Assembly: GCF_019218745.1 (NCBI RefSeq)
Contig: NZ_JAHUXA010000010.1
Span: 97,806 to 161,805, forward strand
Source: Enterobacter sp. ENT03
GTDB lineage: Bacteria > Pseudomonadota > Gammaproteobacteria > Enterobacterales > Enterobacteriaceae
DNA length: 64,000 bases
Reading direction: 5' to 3'
The stretch's first letter is position 1, and each line of letters starts with the position of its first letter. The notes beneath the pieces were generated by a model. That model was not told the origin of the DNA, ran no database searches, and worked only from the letters and a program-made list of their open reading frames with translations. Positions 28,137-37,238 of this stretch are shown piece after piece. The position numbers and the translations under genes were made by a program.

Positions 28137-29891
28137 ATGATGTTCAACACAGATCGCTTACCACGCCGTGAGATCGGTGAACTCCGCAGCCAGCGCTGGT
28201 ACGCCCCCGATACCATCCGGGCGTTTGCCCACCGCCAGCGCACACAACAAATGGGATTTGGCCGGGACGAGTTTCTTGGCAAACCGGTCATCGGCATTAT
28301 CAATACCTGGAGCGACATGAGCGCCTGCCATGCGCATTTGCGCGAGCGGGCTGAAGCCGTGAAGCGTGGCGTCTGGGCGGCGGGCGGTTTTCCGGTCGAG
28401 CTGCCCGCGCTGTCGATGGGTGAAGTGATGGTCAAGCCCACCACCATGCTGTACCGCAATTTTCTGGCGATGGAAACGGAAGAGCTGCTGCGCCAGCATC
28501 CGATAGACGGCGTGGTGCTGCTCGGCGGCTGTGATAAATCCACACCCGGACTGCTGATGGGCGCGCTGTCGATGGATCTGCCGCTGATCTTCTGCCCCGC
28601 AGGGCCGATGACCACCGGCAAATGGCGCGGCCAGAATACCGGCGCGGGGACGCATACCAAGAAATACTGGGATCAACTGCGCCTCGGCGCCATTACGCCG
28701 CACGACTGGGTGGAGCTGGAAGGGGCGATGACGCGCTCCATCGGCACCTGCAACACCATGGGCACCGCGTCGACCATGACCTCTATAGCCGACGCCATGG
28801 GTTTTACGCTGCCGGGAGCCAGCTCCATTCCGGCAGCAGACAGCCGTCATCCGCAAATGGCGGCGCAGTGCGGCCAGGCTATAGTCGATATGGTGTGGTA
28901 CGACCATAAACCGTCCCGCTGGCTGACCAAAAATAATTTTCTGAACGGCATCGTCGCGTATATGGCGCTGGGCGGCTCCACCAATGCGGCGATCCACCTC
29001 ATTGCCATGGCGAACCGCGCCGCTATTCCGCTGACGCTCGCTGATATGGAAGCCATTGCCCGCCAGGTACCGGTGCTCGCTAACCTGTTCCCGTCGGGAA
29101 AATACCTGATGGACGATTTTTTCTTTGCGGGCGGTCTGCTGGCACAACTGAGAAAGCTCGCCGCTTTCTTGCATCCGCAGGCGCGGGGCGTGACCAACCA
29201 GCCGGTCAGCGCCTGGCTCGAACAGGCGCACTGCTACGACGATGACGTGATCCGCGATCTTACCAACCCGGTGATACCGCTGTCGCAGGGCTGCGCGCTG
29301 ACCGTGCTGCACGGCAATTTATGCCCGAATGGCGCGGTAATGAAATCCTCCGCCGCCAGCCCGCAGCTGCGCAAGCATACCGGCCCGGCACTGGTGTTCG
29401 ACAGCCATCAGGCGCTGTCAGATCAGATCGACGACCCCGATCTGGCGGTCACCAAAGATACGGTGATTATCCTGCGCAATGCCGGGCCGGTGGGCGCGCC
29501 GGGAATGCCCGAATGGGGCAATCTGCCGATCCCCAAAAAGCTGCTGCGCGAGGGCGTAACCGACATGATGCGTATTTCCGACGCGCGGATGTCCGGCACC
29601 CATTACGGCACCTGCATTCTGCACGTTGCGCCGGAAGCCGCGGTCGGCGGGCCGCTGGCGCTGGTGCGTACCGGGGATCGGGTAGCGCTCGATATTGAGG
29701 CGGGCACGCTCAATATGCTGGTGGACGACGACGAGCTCGCCCGCCGCCGCGCCGAACTTATCCCGCAGCACACTGTTTTTGCACGCTCCTGGGCGGCGCT
29801 CTACCAACAGCACGTCACCCAGGCGAATGAAGGCTGCGATTTCGATTTTCTGCAATCCGGCGGCGATGTCGCTGAACCGCCCATTTTTTAA
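28137..29891 (+). CDS. IlvD/Edd-family sugar-acid dehydratase, probable 6-deoxy-6-sulfogluconate dehydratase
   Basis: A 584-residue dehydratase of the IlvD/Edd superfamily. Cys64 (SACHAH), Cys132 (GGCDKSTPG) and Cys205 (GTCNTMGTAS) have the spacing of the three iron-sulfur ligands known in sugar-acid dehydratases such as L-arabinonate dehydratase. It would remove water from an aldonate to give a 2-keto-3-deoxy acid. With a lactonase, HpcH/HpaI aldolase, SDR dehydrogenase and TauE/SafE exporter in the same operon and yih genes next door, 6-deoxy-6-sulfogluconate is the best substrate guess. Family alone would also allow L-arabinonate or xylonate. CGGAG precedes ATG 28137. Confidence 0.88.
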   Translation: MMFNTDRLPRREIGELRSQRWYAPDTIRAFAHRQRTQQMGFGRDEFLGKPVIGIINTWSDMSACHAHLRERAEAVKRGVWAAGGFPVELPALSMGEVMVKPTTMLYRNFLAMETEELLRQHPIDGVVLLGGCDKSTPGLLMGALSMDLPLIFCPAGPMTTGKWRGQNTGAGTHTKKYWDQLRLGAITPHDWVELEGAMTRSIGTCNTMGTASTMTSIADAMGFTLPGASSIPAADSRHPQMAAQCGQAIVDMVWYDHKPSRWLTKNNFLNGIVAYMALGGSTNAAIHLIAMANRAAIPLTLADMEAIARQVPVLANLFPSGKYLMDDFFFAGGLLAQLRKLAAFLHPQARGVTNQPVSAWLEQAHCYDDDVIRDLTNPVIPLSQGCALTVLHGNLCPNGAVMKSSAASPQLRKHTGPALVFDSHQALSDQIDDPDLAVTKDTVIILRNAGPVGAPGMPEWGNLPIPKKLLREGVTDMMRISDARMSGTHYGTCILHVAPEAAVGGPLALVRTGDRVALDIEAGTLNMLVDDDELARRRAELIPQHTVFARSWAALYQQHVTQANEGCDFDFLQSGGDVAEPPIF

Positions 29892-29900
29892 GGAACCCTG

Positions 29901-30692
29901 ATGAACCCTTTTAAACACGCCGTGCTTTCAGGCCAGCGCCTGCTCGGCACCTGGATGATGACCAGCAGCGATACCGTCGCCGAAGCGATGGCAACGGTCG
30001 GATTCGATTTTCTGGTGCTGGATCAGGAACATGTCGCCGTGGATACGCTGGATGCTATCCGCATTGACCGGGCAATCCGCAGCATCAGCGCCACCACCAC
30101 GCCGCTCTACCGCCTCGCGGGTAACGATGTGGTGTTGATCAAACGCGCACTCGATGGCGGCGCGACGTCGCTGATGATCCCTTTTATCAACACGCCGGAA
30201 GAGGCGCAAAAAGCCGTGGAATCCGCGTATTACCCGCCGTATGGCAAACGCGGATTCGCCGCCATGCACCGCGCTTCCGGCTGGGGCGGCAATGCGCAGT
30301 TCGTGCAGGAGGCGCGGGACGAACTGTGTCTGATCCTGCAACTGGAAACGCCGGAAGCCATCGCCAGTATCGACGCCATTAATGAGGTGGACGGCATTAC
30401 CGGCTTCTTTATCGGACCGGGCGATTTGTCATCGGCGATGGGGCACCCCGGTAATCCGTCGCACCCGGAGGTGCAGGCGATGATTAAACGCGGGCTGGAG
30501 GCGTGCCAGCGCCTCGGCAAACCCTGCGGTATCGTCGGCGGCAATCCGGACCTGGTGAATAAGTATCAGCAGATGGGCTTTAACTTTGTGGCACTGGCCT
30601 CGGACATGAGTTTTATGCTGGCGCGCGCAAAAGAGCAGCTGGCGGCCATTCGCGGGGAAAATCTCACCCTGCGCGGCGGCGAGGTGTACTGA
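29901..30692 (+). CDS. HpcH/HpaI aldolase, probable KDSG aldolase
   Basis: A 263-residue class II aldolase of the HpcH/HpaI family, related to GarL, RhmA and YfaU. Landmarks are LVLDQEH, the metal-binding glutamate in LQLETPEAI, and GPGDLSSAMG with the second metal ligand. Such enzymes cleave 2-keto-3-deoxy acids to pyruvate and an aldehyde. In the sulfo-ED route the substrate is 2-keto-3,6-dideoxy-6-sulfogluconate and the products are pyruvate and 3-sulfolactaldehyde. It starts 9 bp after the dehydratase with AAGGA upstream. Confidence 0.88.
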   Translation: MNPFKHAVLSGQRLLGTWMMTSSDTVAEAMATVGFDFLVLDQEHVAVDTLDAIRIDRAIRSISATTTPLYRLAGNDVVLIKRALDGGATSLMIPFINTPEEAQKAVESAYYPPYGKRGFAAMHRASGWGGNAQFVQEARDELCLILQLETPEAIASIDAINEVDGITGFFIGPGDLSSAMGHPGNPSHPEVQAMIKRGLEACQRLGKPCGIVGGNPDLVNKYQQMGFNFVALASDMSFMLARAKEQLAAIRGENLTLRGGEVY

Positions 30693-31582
30693 TGACCCGG
30701 CTTATCGAATGTAAATACGGCGATATGCATATCGCCGTCGCGCCAGCGCTGGGCGGTGCGCTTGCCTGGCTACGCTGGCGCGGGCAAGAGATCTTGCGCC
30801 CTCTCGATCCTCATGGCGTACAGCGCGCCAACATGTGTGGCAGTTATCCGCTCATCCCCTGGTCTAATCGCATCGCCGACGGGCGCTTCGTCTTTGATGA
30901 CCAGCCTTTTCAGGTAACGCGCAACGTGCCGGATAACCCGCACGCGCTGCACGGCATCGGCTGGCAGCAGGCCTGGGAGGTGGTAAGCGCGAGTGAAACG
31001 CAGATTGATCTTGCGCTCACCTGCCCGGCCTCTGCGTGCTGGCCGTGGCCATGGCGGGCCAGCCAACGTTTTGCGCTGACCGAAAATGGCCTCACCGTGA
31101 CGCTGACGTATCACAATCTCGTGGATCACGCCGTGCCCGCCGGACTGGGCTTTCACCCGTTTTTTGCCGATGCCGCCCGCAGCGAAGTCATGTTTCGCGC
31201 CGCCCACGTCTGGCTGAACGATGACACCAGCCTGCCGGCTGAGGACGTCGCCGTGCCGCCCGTATGGGACTACACCCATTTTAAAACGCCACTCCCCGGC
31301 TCGGTAGATAACTGCTTTACCGGCTGGAGCGGCGAGGCAACCGTGCGCTGGCCGCAGCGCGACATCCGCGCCACCTTGCACAGCAATACGCCGAATCTGG
31401 TGTTTTTTATCCCCGGCGACGGGCGCAATGTGGCGGCTATCGAACCCGTCAGCCATATCAACGACGCCATTAACCGCTTCCCGGCAGGCAGCAGCGACCA
31501 GGCGATGGATCGCATCACGCCCGGCGGCACGCTGACACTCAGCATGACGATAAGGATGTCTGAAGATGGACGTACTTTTTGA
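30692..31582 (+). CDS. Aldose 1-epimerase (galactose mutarotase family)
   Basis: A 296-residue mutarotase-like protein. NPHALHGIGWQQAW contains the catalytic-type His, GLGFHPFF the second, and the typical acid lies near the C-terminus. It would interconvert alpha and beta anomers of the sugar released by a glycosidase, feeding the dehydrogenase. The ATG overlaps the aldolase stop by one base (TGATG). In E. coli the corresponding role is taken by yihR inside the yih cluster, and that gene is absent here. Confidence 0.85.
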   Translation: MTRLIECKYGDMHIAVAPALGGALAWLRWRGQEILRPLDPHGVQRANMCGSYPLIPWSNRIADGRFVFDDQPFQVTRNVPDNPHALHGIGWQQAWEVVSASETQIDLALTCPASACWPWPWRASQRFALTENGLTVTLTYHNLVDHAVPAGLGFHPFFADAARSEVMFRAAHVWLNDDTSLPAEDVAVPPVWDYTHFKTPLPGSVDNCFTGWSGEATVRWPQRDIRATLHSNTPNLVFFIPGDGRNVAAIEPVSHINDAINRFPAGSSDQAMDRITPGGTLTLSMTIRMSEDGRTF

Positions 31583-32429
31583 CTATCACGGCGAGCTGCC
31601 GGAGTGCCCGACTTGGGATGCCGACAGCCAGACGCTGTATTGGACCGATATTCTGCGCCAGGAAATTCATCACTATCAGCCGCAAAGCGGTACACACGGC
31701 GTGATGCACTTTACCGAAGAAGTGGGCTGCTTCGCCCTGCGCGAGCGTGGCGGGTTGATTGTGGCGCTGCGTTCCGCCATCTGGCTGACCGAAGGCGAAG
31801 GCAGGCTGACGCAAAAAGTCTGCGATAACCCGAACAACCCACAACTGGCACGCTTTAACGACGGTGGCACTGACCGGCAAGGGCGCTTTTATGCGGGCAC
31901 CTATTGGGGGCCGCGCGATTACAACGGCGCGTTGCTCTGCCGGGTGGACGCTGAGCTGCAAACCACAGTGTTGCAGTGCGACATCCTCGGCGCGAACGGG
32001 CTGGCGTTTTCCCCGGACGGGAAATGGATGTACACCAGCGACACACCGAACCATGTTATTTACCGCACGCCGCTGGACGCGCAGGGTGATCCAGGCCAGC
32101 GCGAGGTGTGGAAAACCTTCCCACGCGGCCACGGCAGGCCGGACGGTGCAGCCGTAGATATGGAAGGCTGCTACTGGAGTGCACTGTTTGACGGCTGGCG
32201 CATCGCGCGCTTTTCACCCCAGGGGGACGTGCTGGAAGAGCACACCCTACCCGTGCGTTGCCCGACGATGGTCTGTTTCGGCGGCCCGAATATGAAAACC
32301 TTATTTATTACGACTACCCGCGAAAATATATCTGACGAGGAAATAAAAGCCCATCCGCTTTCTGGCGCAATATTTACTCTCCCGATTTCTGTCCCCGGAA
32401 TGACGAAATTAAAATTTAAAGAGAACTGA
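31566..32429 (+). CDS. SMP-30/gluconolactonase-family lactonase, probable sulfogluconolactonase
   Basis: A 287-residue six-bladed propeller lactonase. Metal-site residues are visible: Glu15 in LPECPTWD, Asn98 in LARFNDGG, Asn in GANGLAFSPDG, and Asp in GRPDGAAVD. It would hydrolyse the aldonolactone formed by the SDR dehydrogenase to the aldonate used by the dehydratase. It overlaps the epimerase end by 17 bp. Confidence 0.87.
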   Translation: MDVLFDYHGELPECPTWDADSQTLYWTDILRQEIHHYQPQSGTHGVMHFTEEVGCFALRERGGLIVALRSAIWLTEGEGRLTQKVCDNPNNPQLARFNDGGTDRQGRFYAGTYWGPRDYNGALLCRVDAELQTTVLQCDILGANGLAFSPDGKWMYTSDTPNHVIYRTPLDAQGDPGQREVWKTFPRGHGRPDGAAVDMEGCYWSALFDGWRIARFSPQGDVLEEHTLPVRCPTMVCFGGPNMKTLFITTTRENISDEEIKAHPLSGAIFTLPISVPGMTKLKFKEN

Positions 32430-32432
32430 AAA

Positions 32433-33302
32433 ATGAAAACAATTGGTTTTATCGGGCTTGGCCTGATGGGCGATGCTATGTCCAAAAACATTGTCGCTAA
32501 ATTTAACGGCACGGTGCTGGTCTTTGATATTAATCAGGATGCGGTTAACCGACTGGTATTAAGTGGCGCACAACAGGCAGATTCGGTGATAGATATTGCC
32601 CGCCGTGCGGACGTAATTATCAGTATGGTTCCGCGATCGGAGCATGTGCGTGATGTTTATCAGCAGATGCTGCCGTATTTACACCAGGGGCAAATCACCA
32701 TTGATATGTCCACCATCGACCCTGGAGTGTCGATTGATATTTCAAAAAAAGTGAAAAAAACCGGTGCAATAATGCTGGACGCCCCGGTGGTGAAATCCGT
32801 TCCCGCCGCGCAAAAGGGTGAACTGGGGATTTATATTGGCGGTGACAAAGCGACGTGGGAACAGGTTTCTCCGATCCTGGCGATGATGGGCAATAACCAG
32901 ATCCACATGGGCGAGAATGGACGCGGACTGGTAATGAAGATGGTGCACAACCTGCTGGTGGCGGGCATTCAGAACAGCGTTAATGAGATGCTGACCGTGG
33001 CGGAACACTACGACATCAACAAAGTGGATTTTCATAAAGCGATCTCTTTTGGTGGGGCCACTAACTGGTATCTCGACAGCAAAATTAACAGCCTGATGGC
33101 CGAAGACTACCGTGCCGCGTTTTCGCTTCAGAATATGGCGAAAGACGTCACCATTATGAAAGCCATGCTGATTGAATCTGGCTTGTATTTACCCGGCGTC
33201 AACGTTGTAAAAAATGTCTATGACCAGGGAATGGAAGAGGGCCTCGGCGGGGAAGATTTTTCCGCCACGCTGAAAGTCGTTAAAAAAAGTGCCAGCAAAT
33301 AA
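32433..33302 (+). CDS. Beta-hydroxyacid dehydrogenase family, probable sulfolactaldehyde reductase (YihU paralogue)
   Basis: A 289-residue dehydrogenase with Rossmann motif GFIGLGLMG, DMSTIDPG, and catalytic Lys169 in GLVMKMVHN. Beta-hydroxyacid dehydrogenases normally bind a carboxylate through a Ser-Gly-Gly after DAPV. Here the segment reads DAPVVKS, with Lys121 at the place where YihU has Arg123, a sulfonate-binding residue (YihU reads DAPVGRT). Asn174 and Ser178 of YihU align with His172 and Val176, so the pocket is similar but not identical. Best guess: NADH-dependent reduction of 3-sulfolactaldehyde to dihydroxypropanesulfonate. Another hydroxyacid dehydrogenase role is possible. Confidence 0.8.
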   Translation: MKTIGFIGLGLMGDAMSKNIVAKFNGTVLVFDINQDAVNRLVLSGAQQADSVIDIARRADVIISMVPRSEHVRDVYQQMLPYLHQGQITIDMSTIDPGVSIDISKKVKKTGAIMLDAPVVKSVPAAQKGELGIYIGGDKATWEQVSPILAMMGNNQIHMGENGRGLVMKMVHNLLVAGIQNSVNEMLTVAEHYDINKVDFHKAISFGGATNWYLDSKINSLMAEDYRAAFSLQNMAKDVTIMKAMLIESGLYLPGVNVVKNVYDQGMEEGLGGEDFSATLKVVKKSASK

Positions 33303-34076
<774 letters not shown>

Positions 34077-34085
34077 GGGGCAGAT

Positions 34086-34970
34086 ATGGACTTCTTTACC
34101 TTACTCACCCCTGATGGCGTGACGCTGGAAACCAGCGCGATCCTGATCGTGGTCGCGGTGATGTTTCTTTACACCTTCGTCGGCATTTGCGCGGGCTTTG
34201 GCGGCGGGCTGACCGCCATGCCGCTGATCACGATGGTGCTGCCGTTAAAAATGGCCGCGCCGATGTCGGTGATGGTCGGCACAGCAACGGCGCTTTACGC
34301 CACCTGGCTGTCGCGCAAGGAAACCGACTGGAAATCCGCGCTGGTGCTGATTGCGTTTTCGCTGGCGGGCATTCCGGTGGGGCTGTATGCCCTGTCGTAC
34401 CTGCCCGACCACATTATGAAAATTGGCCTCGGCGGTTTTATTATTCTCTATTCGTTCTACAGCCTGTTTATTCCGCGCCTGCCGGTGTACGACAAGCGCT
34501 GGATCGCAGCACCTATGGGTGCGGTTGCCGGGGCGCTGGGCGCGGCATTTTCCACCAACGGGCCGCCGGTGGTGATGTACGGCATGCTGCGTAATCTGGC
34601 TCCCGCCGCTTTTCGCGGTACGCTGAACGCCTTTTTTACGGCGAACAATATCGCCATTATCGGCGGGCTGGCCACCAGCGGTATTCTGACCATTTCCACC
34701 GTCAAGCTGGTGATGTTTTGTATCCCGACTATGATCCTCGGCTCGCTGGTCGGGCAGTACGTTCATAAGCGGATTTCGGTGAAGGTGTTCCGCATCATGG
34801 TGTTTTTACTGCTGATTGCGTCAGGCGCGATGCTGATAAAAGGCGCGCTGGGTATATCGGCGCTGACCACCCTGCTCCCGGCGTTTGGGATGCTGGCGCT
34901 GTTGCACCTGGCGTTTGGCAAGAAAGTTGCGGCGATCCGCGCGGCGGATGAAGCACAAAAAGTGCAATAA
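34086..34970 (+). CDS. TauE/SafE-family exporter, probable C3-sulfonate exporter
   Basis: A 294-residue membrane protein of the TauE/SafE family with about eight transmembrane segments and a duplicated architecture (for example CAGFGGGLTAMPLITMVLP in the first half and GAVAGALGAAFSTNGPPVV in the second). Members export sulfite, sulfoacetate or other sulfonates. As the last gene of a sugar operon its presence points to a sulfonated substrate, with dihydroxypropanesulfonate or sulfolactate the likely cargo. GGGGCAGAT precedes the ATG. Confidence 0.86.
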   Translation: MDFFTLLTPDGVTLETSAILIVVAVMFLYTFVGICAGFGGGLTAMPLITMVLPLKMAAPMSVMVGTATALYATWLSRKETDWKSALVLIAFSLAGIPVGLYALSYLPDHIMKIGLGGFIILYSFYSLFIPRLPVYDKRWIAAPMGAVAGALGAAFSTNGPPVVMYGMLRNLAPAAFRGTLNAFFTANNIAIIGGLATSGILTISTVKLVMFCIPTMILGSLVGQYVHKRISVKVFRIMVFLLLIASGAMLIKGALGISALTTLLPAFGMLALLHLAFGKKVAAIRAADEAQKVQ

Positions 34971-35022
34971 TCAACAAGCGCACCGAAGAGTGTAATTGAA
35001 CAAGGATATTCCAAAACTCGAT

Positions 35023-35057
35023 AAACACCCTTATGGGTAATATCTATAAGGGTGTTT
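35023..35057. terminator. Bidirectional terminator between sulfo-ED operon and T6SS cassette
   Basis: A perfect 12-bp stem (35023-35034 with 35046-35057, AAACACCCTTAT and its complement) around an 11-nt loop. It lies between the convergent exporter gene and the small membrane protein gene, with A/T runs on both sides. Confidence 0.88.
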
Positions 35058-35061
35058 AGTT

Positions 35062-35298
35062 TTAGCGCTTCTTAATTAATGCTGTCAAATATACTAAGAT
35101 TGCGACTATCAATAGTGATGATACACATAAAAATAGAAAGTAATATTTGTCCCACGTATCACCAGGTATAACGTCCGTATACATTCTAATGAGGCTGTAC
35201 ACTTTAACCTCTGGCATCAACGCATATATCAGTACTAACACCACTGTAAACAGCAATGCTTCTCCAATCCATAGTAGTGCGTAGTGTATTGGCTTCAT
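35062..35298 (-). CDS. Small two-helix membrane protein, probable T6SS immunity protein
   Basis: A 78-residue protein with two transmembrane segments (about 8-28, LWIGEALLFTVVLVLIYAL, and 54-74, FLFLCVSSLLIVAILVYLTAL) joined by a ~25-residue loop that probably faces the periplasm. The ATG overlaps the toxin stop (TAATG), so production is coupled to the toxin. Its place directly after a cell-wall-directed toxin suggests immunity (Tldi1-like role). I see no sequence signature that proves it. Confidence 0.7.
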   Translation of the reverse strand: MKPIHYALLWIGEALLFTVVLVLIYALMPEVKVYSLIRMYTDVIPGDTWDKYYFLFLCVSSLLIVAILVYLTALIKKR

Positions 35299-35774
35299 TA
35301 GTACACCTGTATTGTACCAAACGCTGTTAATGAGGCTGTTACCTGGATTGTGGGTGTACTGAGTAAAAGATTACGTAACAACATAAAATCGGATAAGCTA
35401 AGTAGTGTAATACAACCTTCACTAATCCCTTTATATCCTGCCGGATGTAGCCTAAAGTGCCCTCTCTCCACCTGACCAATAAATGTTAGATCATCAATCT
35501 GTGAATCTTGTCTGTATAGGGCAAACCATAGTGATCTATCCGAACCAGAAGCAAACGACGCAAAAGTATCCCTTAACGCCGTAAGTAAGCCACCAGTCCC
35601 GCGCGTAACTATATAATACACTCCTGGAGGTAGCGGGCCGATTGATGGGATGGCTATATCATTAGCATTGTTACGTGATGATCCTGTACCAGAATAGGCA
35701 GGAAAAAAACCAATGCCAGGGCAACTGAGATTACTCAACTGATTGCCATTCAAATAGAAAGTGCACCGAATCAT
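35298..35774 (-). CDS. Tlde1-like L,D-transpeptidase T6SS effector (DUF2778)
   Basis: A 158-residue protein of the DUF2778 type. The catalytic motif is HPAGYKGISEGC: His110, Ser118 and Cys121, the H-x-x-G-x-x-S-x-G-C pattern of Tlde1 effectors, which cut or remodel peptidoglycan stem peptides in the periplasm of rival cells. Early residues MIRCTFYLNGNQLSNL and GPLPPGVYYIV fit the family start and the Pro-Gly strand before the active site. No signal peptide, as expected for cargo delivered by Hcp. It overlaps hcp by 4 bp and is followed by the candidate immunity gene. Confidence 0.85.
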   Translation of the reverse strand: MIRCTFYLNGNQLSNLSCPGIGFFPAYSGTGSSRNNANDIAIPSIGPLPPGVYYIVTRGTGGLLTALRDTFASFASGSDRSLWFALYRQDSQIDDLTFIGQVERGHFRLHPAGYKGISEGCITLLSLSDFMLLRNLLLSTPTIQVTASLTAFGTIQVY

Positions 35775-36253
35775 CGATCATTCCAGCTATCTGAGTAAAT
35801 AATATTACCATCACAATGTTTCCATGTGATTTTCTCATACCGTAATGAAACGCTTTCTAAGTGATTATGTTTTTCAGTTGCTGGATTTTTACAATCATGC
35901 ATCAATGGGCAAATAGAGATTACTTTAACGTTTTCGAGTAACATATTAAAGTATTCTTCCTCTTGCCCGCCATGGTTGATTTTATACCATTTAATCTCCA
36001 CTTTTTTTAGCGTTTGCCCTTGCGCTACCGCTTTATAAATGTATGGGCTTGACGAATCAAATTCTTTTTGAAAAGTTAATGGAGCATGTAATCGCGTCCC
36101 AGTGATCTTACCGGTACTGTTATCAGTGGGTAAATGTAATCCATGACTGAAACCGAAGACTTCGATACTTCCTTCACGGTCTTTAACATCAACTGCACCC
36201 TTAATATCAGCACCGCCATCGTCCTGCATCCATAAATATGCCGGAATTGCCAT
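35771..36253 (-). CDS. hcp: Hcp family type VI secretion tube protein (TssD)
   Basis: Forms the hexameric rings of the T6SS tube and carries small effectors. The 160-residue protein starts MAIPAYLWMQDDGGADIKG and has REGSIEVFGFSHGL, EIKWYKIN and LRYEKITWKHCDGNIIYSDSW, all typical of enterobacterial Hcp. The frame is open to 36271, but AAAAGGAT lies upstream of ATG 36253. No other T6SS component is in the window, so this is an orphan hcp, AT-rich relative to its flanks. Confidence 0.92.
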   Translation of the reverse strand: MAIPAYLWMQDDGGADIKGAVDVKDREGSIEVFGFSHGLHLPTDNSTGKITGTRLHAPLTFQKEFDSSSPYIYKAVAQGQTLKKVEIKWYKINHGGQEEEYFNMLLENVKVISICPLMHDCKNPATEKHNHLESVSLRYEKITWKHCDGNIIYSDSWNDR

Positions 36254-36387
36254 TTTAAACATCCTTTTCACTGTTGTTCATTTAAATGGCATTATAAAAG
36301 GAGCCTGTGTATTACAAATTGATAAATTCCGAAAATAATCAGGCTTTATAATTAAAAAAATATAAAGCCTTTACGAATAATTATCAT

Positions 36388-36407
36388 AAAGCGCACCTTT
36401 GGTGCGC
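36388..36407 (-). terminator. yihVW terminator
   Basis: A 7-bp stem GCGCACC/GGTGCGC (36391-36397 with 36401-36407), 3-nt loop, followed on the minus strand by TTTAT. It lies 3 bp after the yihW stop. Confidence 0.7.
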
Positions 36408-36410
36408 CTG

Positions 36411-37202
36411 CTACATCTCATCGTCCGGCGAGGCCAGAATCAATTCAATCTGCTTATTCTTCAGTAGACTGTGTAGCGCCTGAGGCGGGGTTTTATCGGT
36501 GAACAGTGCGGTCGCCTGGGTGACGTTGCCGATCTCCACGGCGGCGGAGGCGGTGAATTTGGTGTGATCCACCGCCACCAGGATTTGCCGGGCGTGGGTC
36601 ATCATGGCGCGGGCGACGCTGGCTTCATTGACGTCAAACTCCAGCAAGGTGCCGTCATTTTCAATCGCGCCGAGACTGGTGATCAGGTAATCCGCCCGAA
36701 ACCCTTCCACAAACGACACCGCGTGTGGGCCGATGATACCGCTGTTGTGCGGTCGCAGCGTGCCGCCAGGCACCATCACTTCAAAACGGGTATTTTTGTA
36801 GAGAATATGTGCCACCCGCAGGCTGTTGGTGATGATGCGCAGGTGATTGTGATTCAGCAGCGCCCGCGCAATATGTTCCACCGTGGTGCCAATGGTAATG
36901 AAAATGGTCGACCCGTCGGGGATGTAATCGGCGATGGCTTCGGCGATGGCTTTTTTCTCGGCGGTCAGCGAGATTTCCCGCTCCTCAAACGCCGTGTTGA
37001 CCACGCTCGACGCGCGGCCAGCGCCGCCGTGATGGCGGGTGATCAGTCCCTGCTCGCTAAGTTTGCGAATATCACGCCGTACCGTCTGCGTAGAGACATC
37101 CAGCAACTGCGCCAGTTCATCAATGTTCATGTAACCGCGTTCTGCGATCAACGCCAGCAGTTGATCGTGGCGCGGATTGCCGGTCAGCTCGGTGGCACTC
37201 AT
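36411..37202 (-). CDS. yihW: DeoR-family repressor of sulfoquinovose genes (CsqR)
   Basis: A 263-residue DeoR-type regulator. The N-terminal HTH reads LAQLLDVSTQTVRRDIRKLSEQG; the C-terminal sugar-isomerase-like effector domain has TIFITIGTTVEHIARAL. In E. coli YihW represses the yih genes and is relieved by sulfoquinovose. The frame is open to 37223 but ATG 37202 (MSATELTGNPRHDQ) matches the orthologue and follows GAGGGAAA. It is downstream of yihV on the same strand. Confidence 0.93.
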   Translation of the reverse strand: MSATELTGNPRHDQLLALIAERGYMNIDELAQLLDVSTQTVRRDIRKLSEQGLITRHHGGAGRASSVVNTAFEEREISLTAEKKAIAEAIADYIPDGSTIFITIGTTVEHIARALLNHNHLRIITNSLRVAHILYKNTRFEVMVPGGTLRPHNSGIIGPHAVSFVEGFRADYLITSLGAIENDGTLLEFDVNEASVARAMMTHARQILVAVDHTKFTASAAVEIGNVTQATALFTDKTPPQALHSLLKNKQIELILASPDDEM

Positions 37203-37238
37203 GCGTTTCCCTCGTAACCTCATCGTTAATGGGTCATT

